NCBI RefSeq assembly: GCF_043290135.1
Contig: NC_134702.1
Span: 188,574,491 to 188,638,490 of the forward strand
Direction of reading: 5' to 3'
DNA: 64,000 nt
From: Rhipicephalus microplus
Taxonomy: Eukaryota; Arthropoda; Arachnida; Ixodida; Ixodidae
This document shows positions 20,171 through 31,307 of this stretch, in pieces (positions within the stretch are counted from its first letter, which is position 1; every line of letters begins with the position of its first letter). The notes under the pieces are model-generated. The model ran no database searches. It worked only from the letters and a program-made list of their open reading frames with translations, and was not told the DNA's origin. Made by a program: the position numbers and the translations under genes.

Positions 20171-22929
20171 AAATTTGAGCAGTGCAGTTGTCCCACCGCA
20201 AAATGAAAACTTTATTATTGCTGCTTAAGCGCTACAATGTTTTTACTGAAGATTATTTTCTAGAGTCACTATTAGAATGTTCATTAGGCAGTTTTTGTGA
20301 ATTGCGTAGCTTGGTGGACTGGAAAAAATATTGTGACATGCCTTATATGGCTCAGAAGCGTAATGAGCTAATGGGAGACGTGTAGTTCTTATGTACAGTT
20401 TTTTTTTCATTACTTCGCGACTTTAGCCAAGAACACCCTGTTGAGGTTGGACGATGTAAGATGGGGCACCAAAATTAGACCCTCTGCGCGTAAAAAACAA
20501 GTTATAGGCGCGTGGTGGACACAACACTGCAGTGCGAATCCCAACGACACAAACAAATATATCCCCTAGACAAGAAACCGCGCCTCTGTCCAACGAGATA
20601 CTGTGAGACATAGCACCCATCATATTCATTGGCGTTGTGCAAAGTGTAAGTAGGAATAGATTCCATTGTGCGAACAAAGTCAGACAAAAAACTACAGCAA
20701 AAATAGCATTTTTGTGATAGAAAGATTGTCCAAACAAACAGAGGCAGTCTGTGGCAGCATGGTACTGTGCATGCACTGTATACTATGATAGAATTCTAGA
20801 AAGCGTTGCTATAATATGCAAGCACGCTGGACAATTTATCAGCATTTTCGTTTAGGTTCCTAGAAGGCGCTTTAAACTTGCGAATTAAAAAGTATTCGTG
20901 AAGTTTCTGCTTATATTTTGAAGTGAATTCGACTCTAAAAACCATCGCCCTAAATAATCCGAAGGGAAGCCTGTTGTGCAAACCTGTCTATATATGTATC
21001 GGCTAATGAAGCATAGAGAGCACAAGGACGTTGTGATTACTGAACTGGTACCTGAACGCATCGTTGGTTTCTCTAAATCTTCTATGTATCAGTGATCAAA
21101 CCTTCCAGTGTAATATGTGGTGCTTGCGTAAGTTTGAGAACAAAGTTTACTACTTGTGTCCTGCGTGTAATATACTCCAGAACAATTTATAACAATCATG
21201 AAAGTGGCCAAACACTCTGGTGCTGCCTGCGCCGAGCGGTGGTTACTCTTTTTCTGGTCTTTTCTTCCGGAGGTGCATTGAAGTATACGGGACGAGCCAC
21301 TTTAATTTTTTCTATTCCTCGATTCTTGTCATCACTACTGTTTGCTCACGTGGAGGCTCTCCACCTTTTGGCGATGATGGTTACCTATTTGTATGGCACA
21401 CGCCCATCTTCGGGAGTTGCCAAGAAATGAATGATCAGTAAAGAAAGTGTTCGTATTAGATTGGTATCACCAATGATTTATATATTAGGTAAACTAAATA
21501 ATTAACGCTAACCTAGATAGTTCAGGTCAACACCTCGCTGATTCATTAAAAAAAATTCACCGTAGAACAGTGGTCTCAGTGACAATGGCGATGAGGAGCT
21601 TTGAAGGATAGAATATTTTAAATGCCGAAATCTATTTTGATTCAATTAAATACCGTTTTGAAAATGTTTTCACTCAGTAAATTGAAGCGAATGCATGATA
21701 ACAAAGTATTTTCAGTTGTTTAGTCCCTGTCACAAGAATAGTACAGAGGGAAAGGATCCAGACAATCTCTGTGCGTATGTGCTATAGTTCAATTTCAGAA
21801 CGTGTGAGCGTAATTTTATAAAAGTAATCATACTACATATTGTGTGGAACAAAAATTGCTACGCCGAGGGAACAACAGGTGCCAATACTAGTTTAGCTGA
21901 GTGATAAACTACGTCATAGGGTAAAGTTATTGCTCGCCTTCTCAATCTGTCACGAATTACGAGGACAGTTGTCAAAATAATTGGAAATACCGTATCACTG
22001 GGAGCGCCTTTCGCCGGATCATCTGCTGTTTGGTCATTTTAGTTCATTTTTGTCCCTTTGTGGCCTGGTACGGTGAATAATCTGATTAAAGTTGCGAAAG
22101 TAGGGAACAAAAATGAAAAGTTTTGTGATATAATTAAGAATAACAATAATAACAATATCCGGGGTTTTACGTTCCAAACCCACGTGATAATTGAGATCCG
22201 CTATTTTTAGTGAGTGTCGAAAGCACAAATAAAGTATCTGTAACTATGGGCACAATTGAGGTTGATGGGCTGAGCTTCCGTAATGCCATTCTGCCGAAAA
22301 AATTGATAATAAATCGGGAAGTCCTATTAGGAATCAACAGTTGATGGCCTCGGATTCAGAAAAAATTCCGATGCCGGATAATTTTTCAGAGTGAGAGGCA
22401 ACTGTAGCTATGAAAATTCTTTACATTTATCCGCTTTAAATGCCTCTGCAGAATCTAGTTTATTATATGGTAAGGCCAAATTTTTGCATGATTCCGATAT
22501 GTAGTGTGAAAAAATGCTTTCAAAGTTTTCTTTTATAACCGATGCAAGAAAGTTCTGTCAGTTAACACATAATAGCCCAACAAGTGCTTCTTCGAAGCCC
22601 ACCCACACTGTATGAAACCGAGATCAATAAGATAGAAAAAGAAAACAACTATGAGTGATGAATAGAGAGAAAAAACTTCTACTTTTATCTATTTTCCAAT
22701 AAACTTTTAGGAATGATGGCATAGTTAGTATCCTAAATCTGCACAAAAGAGAGAACAAGCTTGCTTCTAAGAAGAGGGCATTATTCGCTATGAGTCTCGG
22801 TAATCCAAAGAATCAATTTGGGCCTCCTATTTCAGGAATATCAGAGGACGCAATTTATTAGCCTGTGCACCAGAATATAAAACACATAAAAATTCTAATA
22901 CGAGGCTAAACCATTAATGTCCTGAAAAG
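20171..22929. other. AT-rich region without recognised gene
   Basis: There are only short ORFs (up to 112 codons, 21092-21430) with no motif I recognise. A 60-bp stretch near 22146-22205 weakly resembles the antisense tail of the Ruka-type SINE. I see no other structure. Confidence 0.5.
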
Positions 22930-23560
22930 CTGCACGTATGTCGATTTTGTAAAACACGATTAGTGATTCTCTCCGTATCTGTGATCGACTGCTGTACAGC
23001 CTTCGTAAGATTCTCAGTGCCCGTACTCCTGTCTTGGTGGTATCCAATGGAGGTGGTTATCTTAAGATAGTGCCAGATATTTTACCGAGTTCAAGTGTGA
23101 TATTTTCCACAGGCCACACGTTATTCTGGATTACAGAGACTGAGGTATCAAAAGGTAAAACTGTAATTGGCTCTTTGAAAAATTAGGACATAAATGAATA
23201 TCCTGCAACCGATTAATAATTGCCCATTTATACGTTCTCAAGCGAATATATAGTGATTGTATGTCACTGTGTGAAGCAAAAATTGCTATATCATCTGCAT
23301 ATACATGTGTGTACACTTCATCATTACTTCGAATAGTGCTTAGCAGTATATTAAAAAGAAGTAGTGAGGTGTCCCTCAGGAACTCCTCGTAAGCTGTAAT
23401 GTACATTTAAAGAATGACACTTTAGTAAACATTAAAACTCTCTCCTCAGTTGAAAACACCCTAATCTATCTTACCATATATCTAAAAATATAAAAATAAA
23501 ATTTCAATTGATCCAATAATATTTCATCTCCTACTCTGTCGTAAGCTTTCCACTGAGGAG
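22930..23560 (-). mobile_element. LINE reverse transcriptase relic
   Basis: On the minus strand, 23406-23131 encodes a fragment with the RT catalytic box (YADDIAIF) preceded by degraded GVPEG/TSLLLFNI-like sequence, typical of the RT motif B/C region of Jockey- or I-group LINEs. Stops and shifts surround it. The outer limits are approximate. Confidence 0.65.
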
Positions 23561-24177
23561 ATCATTGTTACTTTTTCTCTCTCTTCTTTTTTTTTTACTC
23601 GCGCAGATAGGAATTACAGTGTGCGGAGCATGCGGACCCGACAGCGTCGCCAGGCTGACACGGGCACGCTTGATCGCAGCTTTGATCACGACATAGTCTG
23701 GGGTTCTGTCGCATGGTAACTTTCAATCGCTGAGTGGCTAACCTATGAACTGAGCTCCTTTCGTACCAGTCCTGATCACGAGCAAAAATGTCTATGCGAC
23801 ACCGAGATCATGGTGCGGTGTGAAAGCAAGCCTGACTGCGTGCGTAAGTTCGAGCCCCAGCCGCTTCGACGGCGCCAAGCCGGAGGTGGCGGCGTCAAGC
23901 TGGAAGTGGCGACCAGACATAAATGAAAATAAGAAATGCATATCTTACACTTCGTTTTCATACTCTCATTTTTAGCGTTCACGAAGTTATCCAGTTTTAC
24001 TTTAGCGTAATGTAAGGAACAAGCGAGCATAATTTCGGAAGCACACAAATAAAAAGTGATTATACAACCGCAATGTCCTGCATAATGCTTGACGCTCACT
24101 GAACACGAAACACCGAAAGCAGCATGCTTCGATAATATTCCCACCGATAGGGCAGCACAATACCTAAAAAGAAATTC
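23561..24177. other. region without recognised gene
   Basis: It holds a T-rich tract at 23582-23598 and, near 23810-23865, a short stretch with a B-box-like GTTCGAGCCCC that may be a SINE head. No coding sequence can be supported. Confidence 0.4.
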
Positions 24178-24413
24178 CCCGCCATGGTGGTCTAGTGGCT
24201 GAGGTACTCGGCTGCTGACCCGCAGGTCGCGGGTTCAAATCCCGGCTGCGGCGGCTGCATTTCCGATGGAGGCGGGAATGTTGCAGGCCCGTGTGCTCAG
24301 ATCTGGGTGCGCGTTAAGGAACCCCACGTGGTCGAAATTTCCGGAGCCCTCCACTACGGCGTCTCTCATAGTCATATAGTGGTTTTGGGACGTTACACCA
24401 CATATCAATCATT
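24178..24413 (+). mobile_element. Ruka-type tick SINE, copy B
   Basis: Same head and body as copy A, less diverged (GCGGGTTCAAATCCCG B box; GGTCGAAATTTCCGGAGCCC; GGTTTTGGGACGTTACACC). It ends in ATATCAATCATTA. A two-base loss in the terminal GTTAAACCCC motif is seen. Confidence 0.88.
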
Positions 24414-25924
24414 ACATACAAACAAAGAAAATATACGCTTATTTAGATACACCAAGGGTGCCTCTATGACGGCCAGACATTTCGCGCAGAATGCTGCAAG
24501 CTGTCTGGTATGGTATGTCTAGAAAAACTGTCAACTCATTGCCAGTCGTCACCGCCGAGATAATGCCGAGACACCGCACTCTTTTATCTGCGCACTGAGG
24601 TGAAGCCACAGTCACAGTTGTGTGCATTATTTTTTATTGTAATTTATTAATTGATACGTCGCTGCATACTTCACTGCGGGACTTCTGAATTCTTTAGGGC
24701 CGATACGCGGCGTAATGTCCTTCACGCGAACTAAACCGTTGGCGTCCAGAAAAGCTGGATATGACACCATAGTATTATTGACTGTTTATAAAGGCACCAA
24801 TTCTGAAGAAAGCAGGGGCCCTTATCTGGAAGGTGATGTTACCATAGCTTAGAGAGTCAGAATATTATTGCTGGTAACTCTGCTGAGTGGGTCAAATGAC
24901 ACACGCTGGAGTGGCAAGAGATCCTATATATAGTTTTGATCTATCCAACTGACTCGCGCTAGCTATGCGTGACTATCGTAAAAAATAGTGAATTATACAT
25001 TCTGAGCAAGCCAATAACATTTTCCACTGTGTTTCCACTGTGTGTGCTATAAGTTTTCCCTTATCTTAACAAAACATCCAAATAACTCGCCAAGCTATTC
25101 GACAAAGTAAAAACGAAGTGCGATAGATTTGTCTGCGATTTTGAATGAAGCAGTTAAGGTAGGCCTTGGTTACATGCGAGTTGTGAGCATAGCCAACTAA
25201 AAAGTGCGACTGCGAAGTGCATATGAAATGCTGCGAAAGCCATAGCAAAAATTGGTATAAAGTTTCCGTATTTATTTATAGCCAATATAAATAAATGATA
25301 ACGTGGTGGTCGCTGGAGGTATTAGACCTGTGATTTGCTATGTTGCCTTTCCTACCAACCGTTAGCAGCCATGAAGAGTGAAGTGTGTAGAACAGGACGT
25401 ATAATAATGTGGCAACAAAACGAAACTGTGATAACAGTTTTCAATATATTTGACAATAAGGAGTTTACATAGGCACAATGAACAGCCCAAGCAAAGCAAC
25501 AGATACGAACAGACATGGGAAGCATATGTTTTATCATGACTCATTACCGTGTGAAACACCACTTGAAAATGGCAGTATTGGAACTTGTCATCCGGTAACA
25601 AATTTGCAGGACATGTTCGTGTGGTATACTTTTATACAAATGAGATTTGTTGAGGTTCCTGAATAACCACCTTTTTTTGCTCGGTCGGCTTTTCCAATCA
25701 AAAGGAGTGTAGTGCCTCGTTGACAGCGCGAATGGCTCATATGACTTTCCCCGCGCTAGGAGATCATGGCATACACTACAAAAATCTACGCCATACCTAA
25801 AACAGCTCCCCTGTTAAAATGTAGATTTTTTCTGTTTCAGCACTATATGTTTTTCCTTACATCATTCTGCAACCCCATGCCCCGTCCCACTTTAGAGTTT
25901 TTGGGATATGATCACTTTACATAT
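24414..25924. other. region without recognised gene
   Basis: Moderately AT-rich; ORFs are under 85 codons and show no domain I recognise. The sequence ends at the ATAT target site of the gypsy element. Confidence 0.5.
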
Positions 25925-26102
25925 TGTCACGTGCGTACCGCGAAAAAGACGAAGGTGACAGCGCATACGCGCATCTGCACGCTTTTATGCAGAACGCAAC
26001 GAGAAAGATGAGGAACTCTCTCTCGCGCGGTTAACAAAAAGACCGACCCGCTGCTGTTTTCTCAGTGTCTTCGAGTACGACCTCTCTCTTGACGTCGCAA
26101 CA
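25925..26102 (+). repeat. 5' LTR of Ty3/gypsy element
   Basis: A 178-bp LTR running TGTCACG...GCAACA. It matches the 181-bp copy at 31123-31303 with about eight substitutions and one 3-bp indel, roughly 4-5% divergence. A primer-binding site (TGGTGGAGGTGCTGGGG, 26104-26120) follows one base later and is complementary to a tRNA 3' end that I cannot name. Confidence 0.92.
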
Positions 26103-26266
26103 CTGGTGGAGGTGCTGGGGCCTGCAACCTGATGCAAGAAAGCGTTGTTCGGGACCGTAGACCCAGTCCGGAGCCTCAACATCTTGTTGCGACTCCAGTA
26201 CACCGATTCAGCCGGCGCCTATTAGGCCTAAGTCCAGAACTCTTGACGGCATCTCCTGTTACCAAC

Positions 26267-27367
26267 ATGGCGGCCTCTTCAACGTCTGCGAATCTTCCTG
26301 CGGCCCAGACGACTCACCCTTACCAGGTAACTTTTGAGACTCCTCGTGTTCCCGAAGTGTTCCGTGGAGAACCGTATGAAGATGTCGAGGACTGGCTCGA
26401 CCAGTTTGAGCGGACCGCTGTGGTGAATCGTTGGAGCATGCAAGAAAAACTTGGCCGTGCCTACTTCGCAATGGAAAATAGCGCTCGCACATGGTACGAG
26501 AACAGGGAGTCTACTTTCCAAACCTGGGACAATTTCCGCCAAAAGCTTCTCGAGACGTTCCTGAGTGCGGACCGACGGGATCTCGCACAACAGATGATTG
26601 AAGCCCGCATGCAAAAGCCGAACGAAAGCGTGGCCATGTTCGCTGAGGATATGGCCCGTATATTTCGCCGCGCTGACCCTGACATGCCCGAGGCAAGGAA
26701 AGTTTGTCATCTGATGCGGGGAGTTAAGGAACCGCTTTTCGCTGGCCTTGTGCGAAATCCACCAACAACAGTGGATGAATTCATCAAAGAGGCGACTGTC
26801 ATTGAGTGGGCGCTCCAACAACGATGCCGCCACTTTGAGCGCCTGCCCGACCAAACGCCTATTGGTGCCGCCGCTCAAAACGCTGCCGTTTCTGAAAGCT
26901 CTTTACGGCAAATGATTCGACAAATCCTGCGGGAAGAGCTGCGGGCCCTCGGCCTTCCGTCTACCGATCTTCCAGTTGCTTCTGTTGCAGAAATCGTGCG
27001 CCAGGAACTACGGCAAGCCTTTCCATCACCGGCGCCACCACCCGAACCACGTCCACTGACCTATGCCGATGCCGTCCGCCGCCGTCATCCGCCTGCCCCA
27101 GAAGAAGCACCCTTTCAGCCACGGCCCGTTACCTTGCCGTGGTGGCAGCGTGAACCTGTGCGGCGACCACCAGTACGTCGGACCGACTTGTGGCGCACTG
27201 CCGACCGTCGACCCCTTTGTTTCCACTGCGGCGAACCAGGCCACATTTGGCGCTGCTGCCGTCATCGAGAAACCCGCTTTGGAAACTTTTCTCGGCCCGC
27301 TTCCTTTTATTCTGAAGACCCTCGTGACCATGGTGCTGATCACCTACCGACCAACCAAGCGTCTTAA
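26267..27367 (+). CDS. gag protein of Ty3/gypsy element
   Basis: Structural protein of the element particle. I prefer the ATG at 26267 (MAASSTSANLP). An in-frame ATG at 26132 lies only 12 nt past the primer-binding site. A retrotransposon gag domain runs from about residue 25 to 165 (DWLDQFER, AYFAMENSARTWYE), then a Pro-rich linker and one CX2CX4HX4C knuckle near the C-terminus (CFHCGEPGHIWRCC). The frame is open throughout. The pol region overlaps in another frame, consistent with frameshift expression in the living ancestor. Confidence 0.85.
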   Translation: MAASSTSANLPAAQTTHPYQVTFETPRVPEVFRGEPYEDVEDWLDQFERTAVVNRWSMQEKLGRAYFAMENSARTWYENRESTFQTWDNFRQKLLETFLSADRRDLAQQMIEARMQKPNESVAMFAEDMARIFRRADPDMPEARKVCHLMRGVKEPLFAGLVRNPPTTVDEFIKEATVIEWALQQRCRHFERLPDQTPIGAAAQNAAVSESSLRQMIRQILREELRALGLPSTDLPVASVAEIVRQELRQAFPSPAPPPEPRPLTYADAVRRRHPPAPEEAPFQPRPVTLPWWQREPVRRPPVRRTDLWRTADRRPLCFHCGEPGHIWRCCRHRETRFGNFSRPASFYSEDPRDHGADHLPTNQAS

Positions 27368-27559
27368 CCAAGTCGTCGCTGGCGGTCTCCCTCACCTGCA
27401 CGAGGTCAGAATTCCCCGAATCGCCAAAGATACGCGGACGCCATCAGAAACCGCTCCCCAAGCCCGTGCCAGGGAAACTAACTGCCGCGACCTCCGGGGG
27501 CAAGGTTGCCAATTGCCGAGACGCCAAAAAGACCCCCTTGCCTCTACACAAAGACAACG

Positions 27560-30500
27560 TGACGACGGTGATGACGAAGACGACGACAACCACGTCAATG
27601 AATTTGTACGTGCCGACCTCAGCGTTATTATAGACGGACACCATGTAACAGCACTGGTTGACACTGGTGCTGACTTCTCTATTATGCGAAAAGAGCTCGC
27701 CGACCGCCTTAAGAAGGTTTAGACGCCGTGGAGAGGGCCGAGCATAAGGAGTGCTGGTGGGCAGCTAATGACGCCAACCGGTAAATGCACCGCTCGGCTC
27801 GTAATCGATGATTCGAACTTCGTCGCCACTTTGTCATTTTACCGGATTGTTGTAAAGAGTTGATTTTGGGTATGGATTTTCTGCGAGAGTAAGGTGCTGT
27901 AATCAACATCCCAGAACGTATCGTCACCTTTTCGCCCATCCTTACGTCGACGCCACCACTGAAGAACAACTGCAAAGTTTACGTGTAGCCGATGATGTGA
28001 TGCTCCTGCCGAGATCTTGCTGCCTTGTGTCGGTGTTGTGTGAACGGCCGTGCCGTAATGAGGTGATAGCGGAGCGAATAGACACGCTATTGCTTACGCA
28101 AGGTGTTTCAATAGCGAGAGGCATTCTGGCACTAATTGATGGGCGGGCAGAAGTCCTCATCACCAACTTCAGCAACGAGCGTCGTCACATCCAGAAGGGC
28201 ACCGCGATTGCCTCCTACGACGACGTGGACCAAGCCAGAGATTTCTTCGCTTTTCAACCGGACGAGGCGACCATCCCAGCCTCGACACCTTTGTCTGTCA
28301 ACATTTGCTCAACCCTGCCAGCCTCGGAAAAACAGCGCCTACTAGAGCTGATACACCAGTTCAAAAATTGTTTTTCGTGCACGTCGAAAGTCAAGCAAAC
28401 ACCACTGACCCGGCACCGAATCATCATTGAAGAAAATACGAGACCAATCCGTCAAAACCCATACCGTGTGGCTCCGAAAGAACGTGAGGAGATCCAAAAG
28501 CAAGTTTAGAAGATGCTCCAAGATGACGTAATACAGCCTTCCAAGAGTCCCTGTGCATCCCCCGTGGTATTGGTTAAAAAGAAAGACGGCAGCTTGCGTT
28601 TCTGTATAGATTACCGCAAGTTAAACCAAGTAACGAAGAAAGTCGTCTACCCACTGCCACGTATAGATGACTCTCTTGATCGGCTGCAGCATGCACGCTA
28701 TTTCTCATCGATGGACCTGTGAAGTGGCTATTGGCAAATAGAGGTCGACGAGAGAGACCGTGAGAAAACTGCTTTCGTGACGCCCGACGGTCTTTATGAA
28801 TTTAAAGTGCTTCCAATCGGGTTATGCTCAGCGCCAGCCACTTTGCAGCGTTTAATGGACACTGTGCTATCAGGACTTATGTGGCAGACATGCTTGGTTT
28901 ATCTAGACGACGTTGTCGTCTTCTCAGCTGCATTCGAGGAACACCTAAGTCGATTATTCGCAGTTCTACAAGCTATACGTTCGGCGGGCCTGACTTTAAA
29001 GCCAGAGAAGTGCCATTTCGGTTTCAACGAACTTTGCTTCTTAGGCCACGTGTTCAGCCATGAAGGTGTTCGACCTGACGCGGGCAAAATCGACGCTGTC
29101 GTAAAGTTTCCCGCACCGCATGACAAAATAGCAGTGAGACGCTTCTTAGACCTTTGCGCTTATTACCGACGATTCATCGCCAACTTTTCGTCTATTGCGG
29201 CGCCTCTGACGCGGCTCACATGAGAGGATGTCCCCTTTCTTTGGAGCGAAAAGGGACAAACACCGTTCAACAAATTACGCCAACGCCTCCAAACACCTCC
29301 GGTTCTTGCGCACTTTGACCAGGAAGCGCCAACAGCACTTCACACCGACGCAAGCAATGTAGGCCTGGGCGCCGTACTGGTACAATGGCAAGATAACTCC
29401 GAGAAAGGGATAGCCTATACCAGCAGAGCTCTCTCTCGCACGGAAGAGAACTACTCGACTACCGAGAAAGAGTGCCTCGCCGTGGTTTGGGCGGTTCTCA
29501 AATTTCGACCCTATCTGTACGGCCGCTCATTCAAGGTCGTCAGTGATCACAACTCGCTTTGCTGGCTCACTAACTTGAAAGACCCATCCGGTCGTTTAGC
29601 ACGCTGGAGCCTTCGACTTCAGGAGTTTGATATGACCATTATTTATAAATCAGGGAAGAAGCACACCGACGCAGACTGTCTCTCGCGGTCACCCGTCGAG
29701 CCTGCCGCTGATAATGACGAGTCTATGGACGCCGCATTCTTGGGAGTCATCAACGCGGCCACTATTTCACAAGAGCAGCGCAGTGACCCTGACCTGCTTT
29801 CGCTTATTGATTTCTTAGAAGGACGACGGGAAGACGTGCCGCGAATTTTTGCGAGAGGAGTGCCATCTTTTGGTTTAAGGAACGACGTCCTATACAAGAA
29901 AAACTTTTCTCCCACCGGCAGCCCATACTTGCTCATCGTCCCTGCATCACTGAGAAAAGAAATTCTGGAAGCCTGCCATGATGAAGTCACCTCTGGTCAT
30001 CTCGGTTACACTCGAACATTGTCCCGTCTGCAAAACAGTTACTACTGGCCTAACCTACCTGCTGCTGTGAAACATCACGTCCAAACATGTGCCGACTGTC
30101 AAAGACGCAAAGCACCACCCGGCAGGCCGGCAGGCTTATTACATTCCGTTCAAGTACCAGCAAAGCCATTCGCCCAAATCGGAATGAATTTCCTGGGCCC
30201 ATTCCCAACTTCTACCACAGGGAACAGATGGATCATTGTCGCCACTGATTACTTGTCTCGCTACGCAGAAACTAAAGCCATGCCGAGGGCCACAGCAACA
30301 GAAGCAGCTCATGTCTTCATAGAAAATGTCGTCCTTCGGCACGGTGCTCCAACAGTTCTCATCACGGATAGAGGAACTGCGTTCGTGGCAGAAATTTTGG
30401 AGTCGGTTCTCAGGCTCAGTGGTACAGCTCACCGGAGAACAACGGCGTACCATCCACAAACGAACGGACTAACAGAGCGGCTTAATAAGACCCTCGCAGA

Positions 30501-31023
30501 CATGCTCTGCATGTATGTCGACACAGAACACAAGAACTGGGACGAAATCTTGCCTTATGTGACCTTCGCCTATAATACTGCCCGGCAGGAAACTACCGGA
30601 ATGACGCCGTTTAGTTTAATACATGGGCGCGAAGTCACTACAACGTTGGACGCTATGCTGCCACACGAGTTTGACGACACTCATGCTGACGCCGAAGAAT
30701 TTGGTCAGCGCGCCGAAGAAGCCCGACAGCTAGCCCGCGTGCGTATTTGTCACCAGCAACACAAAGATGCGGAACGGTACGACCTATGACATAAATTGGT
30801 AACCTACAAACCAGGCGACAAGGTATGGGTCTGGATCCCAATACGTCGACGCGGATTTTCAGAAAAGCTATTACGACGATACTTTGGCCCATATCGAGTC
30901 ACCCGACGATTGAACGACATCAACTACGAAGTTATTCCCGACGGCGATTGCAGTTCCAGTCGCCGAAACTGCTCACCCGAAATCGTGCATGTCATCCGGA
31001 TGAAACCCTACTTGTCCAGCTAA
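27560..31023 (+). pseudogene. pol of Ty3/gypsy element (PR-RT-RH-IN), broken
   Basis: The domains are in order. Protease with VDTGAD is near 27657. RT lies at about 28430-29223 with the YLDD box at 28899-28910. RNase H lies at about 29330-29620. The integrase HHCC zinc domain is near 29970-30110, with the DDE core (Asp in ATDY near 30247, Asp in TDRG near 30366, Glu in ERLNK near 30477) and a GPY-type C-terminal domain (RRYFGPYRV). In-frame stops occur at 27720, 28507, 28720, 29221 and 30787, and the 27723-27996 stretch is shifted. It cannot produce a working polyprotein. Confidence 0.9.
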
Positions 31024-31122
31024 CTCTCGTTTGTCCTGTGCGTGCCGGTGCATATGTGCGTTTTTATAAGTAGAGTGCCTTGGCTGCGCATCGGGACGAT
31101 GCCATTTTTGGAGGGAGGCAAA

Positions 31123-31303
31123 TGTCACGTGCGTCCCGCGAAAAAGACGAAGGCGACAGCACATATGCGCATCTGCACGCTTTTATGCAGAACGCAACAA
31201 CCAGAAAGATGAGGAACTCTCTCTCGCGCAGTTAACAAAAAGACCGACCCGCTGCTGTTTTCTCAGTGTCTGCGAGTACGACCTCTCTCTTGACGTCGCG
31301 ACA
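31123..31303 (+). repeat. 3' LTR of Ty3/gypsy element
   Basis: Partner of 25925-26102, running TGTCACG...GCGACA and followed by the ATAT target duplication. Confidence 0.92.
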
Positions 31304-31307
31304 ATAT

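Larger units (their letters stand above)
25925..31303 (+). mobile_element. Ty3/gypsy LTR retrotransposon, decayed
   Basis: A complete but dead element: LTRs at both ends, 4-bp target duplication ATAT (25921-25924 and 31304-31307), PBS after the 5' LTR and a polypurine tract GGAGGGAGGCAA just before the 3' LTR. The order is gag, protease, RT, RNase H, integrase, which is the Ty3/gypsy order. No envelope gene is present. The LTR divergence and several pol stops agree on an old insertion. Confidence 0.93.

Noticed and set aside
21092..21430. 112-codon ORF in the AT-rich region as a host gene
   Set aside because: No recognisable domain, no splice context, no codon evidence; I left it unannotated.
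23640..23780. Possible rRNA-like fragment
   Set aside because: The stretch looked vaguely rRNA-like but I could not match it to any conserved rRNA segment.
26132..31023. Endogenous retrovirus with envelope
   Set aside because: Integrase is followed within ~100 bp by the polypurine tract and LTR; there is no env reading frame.
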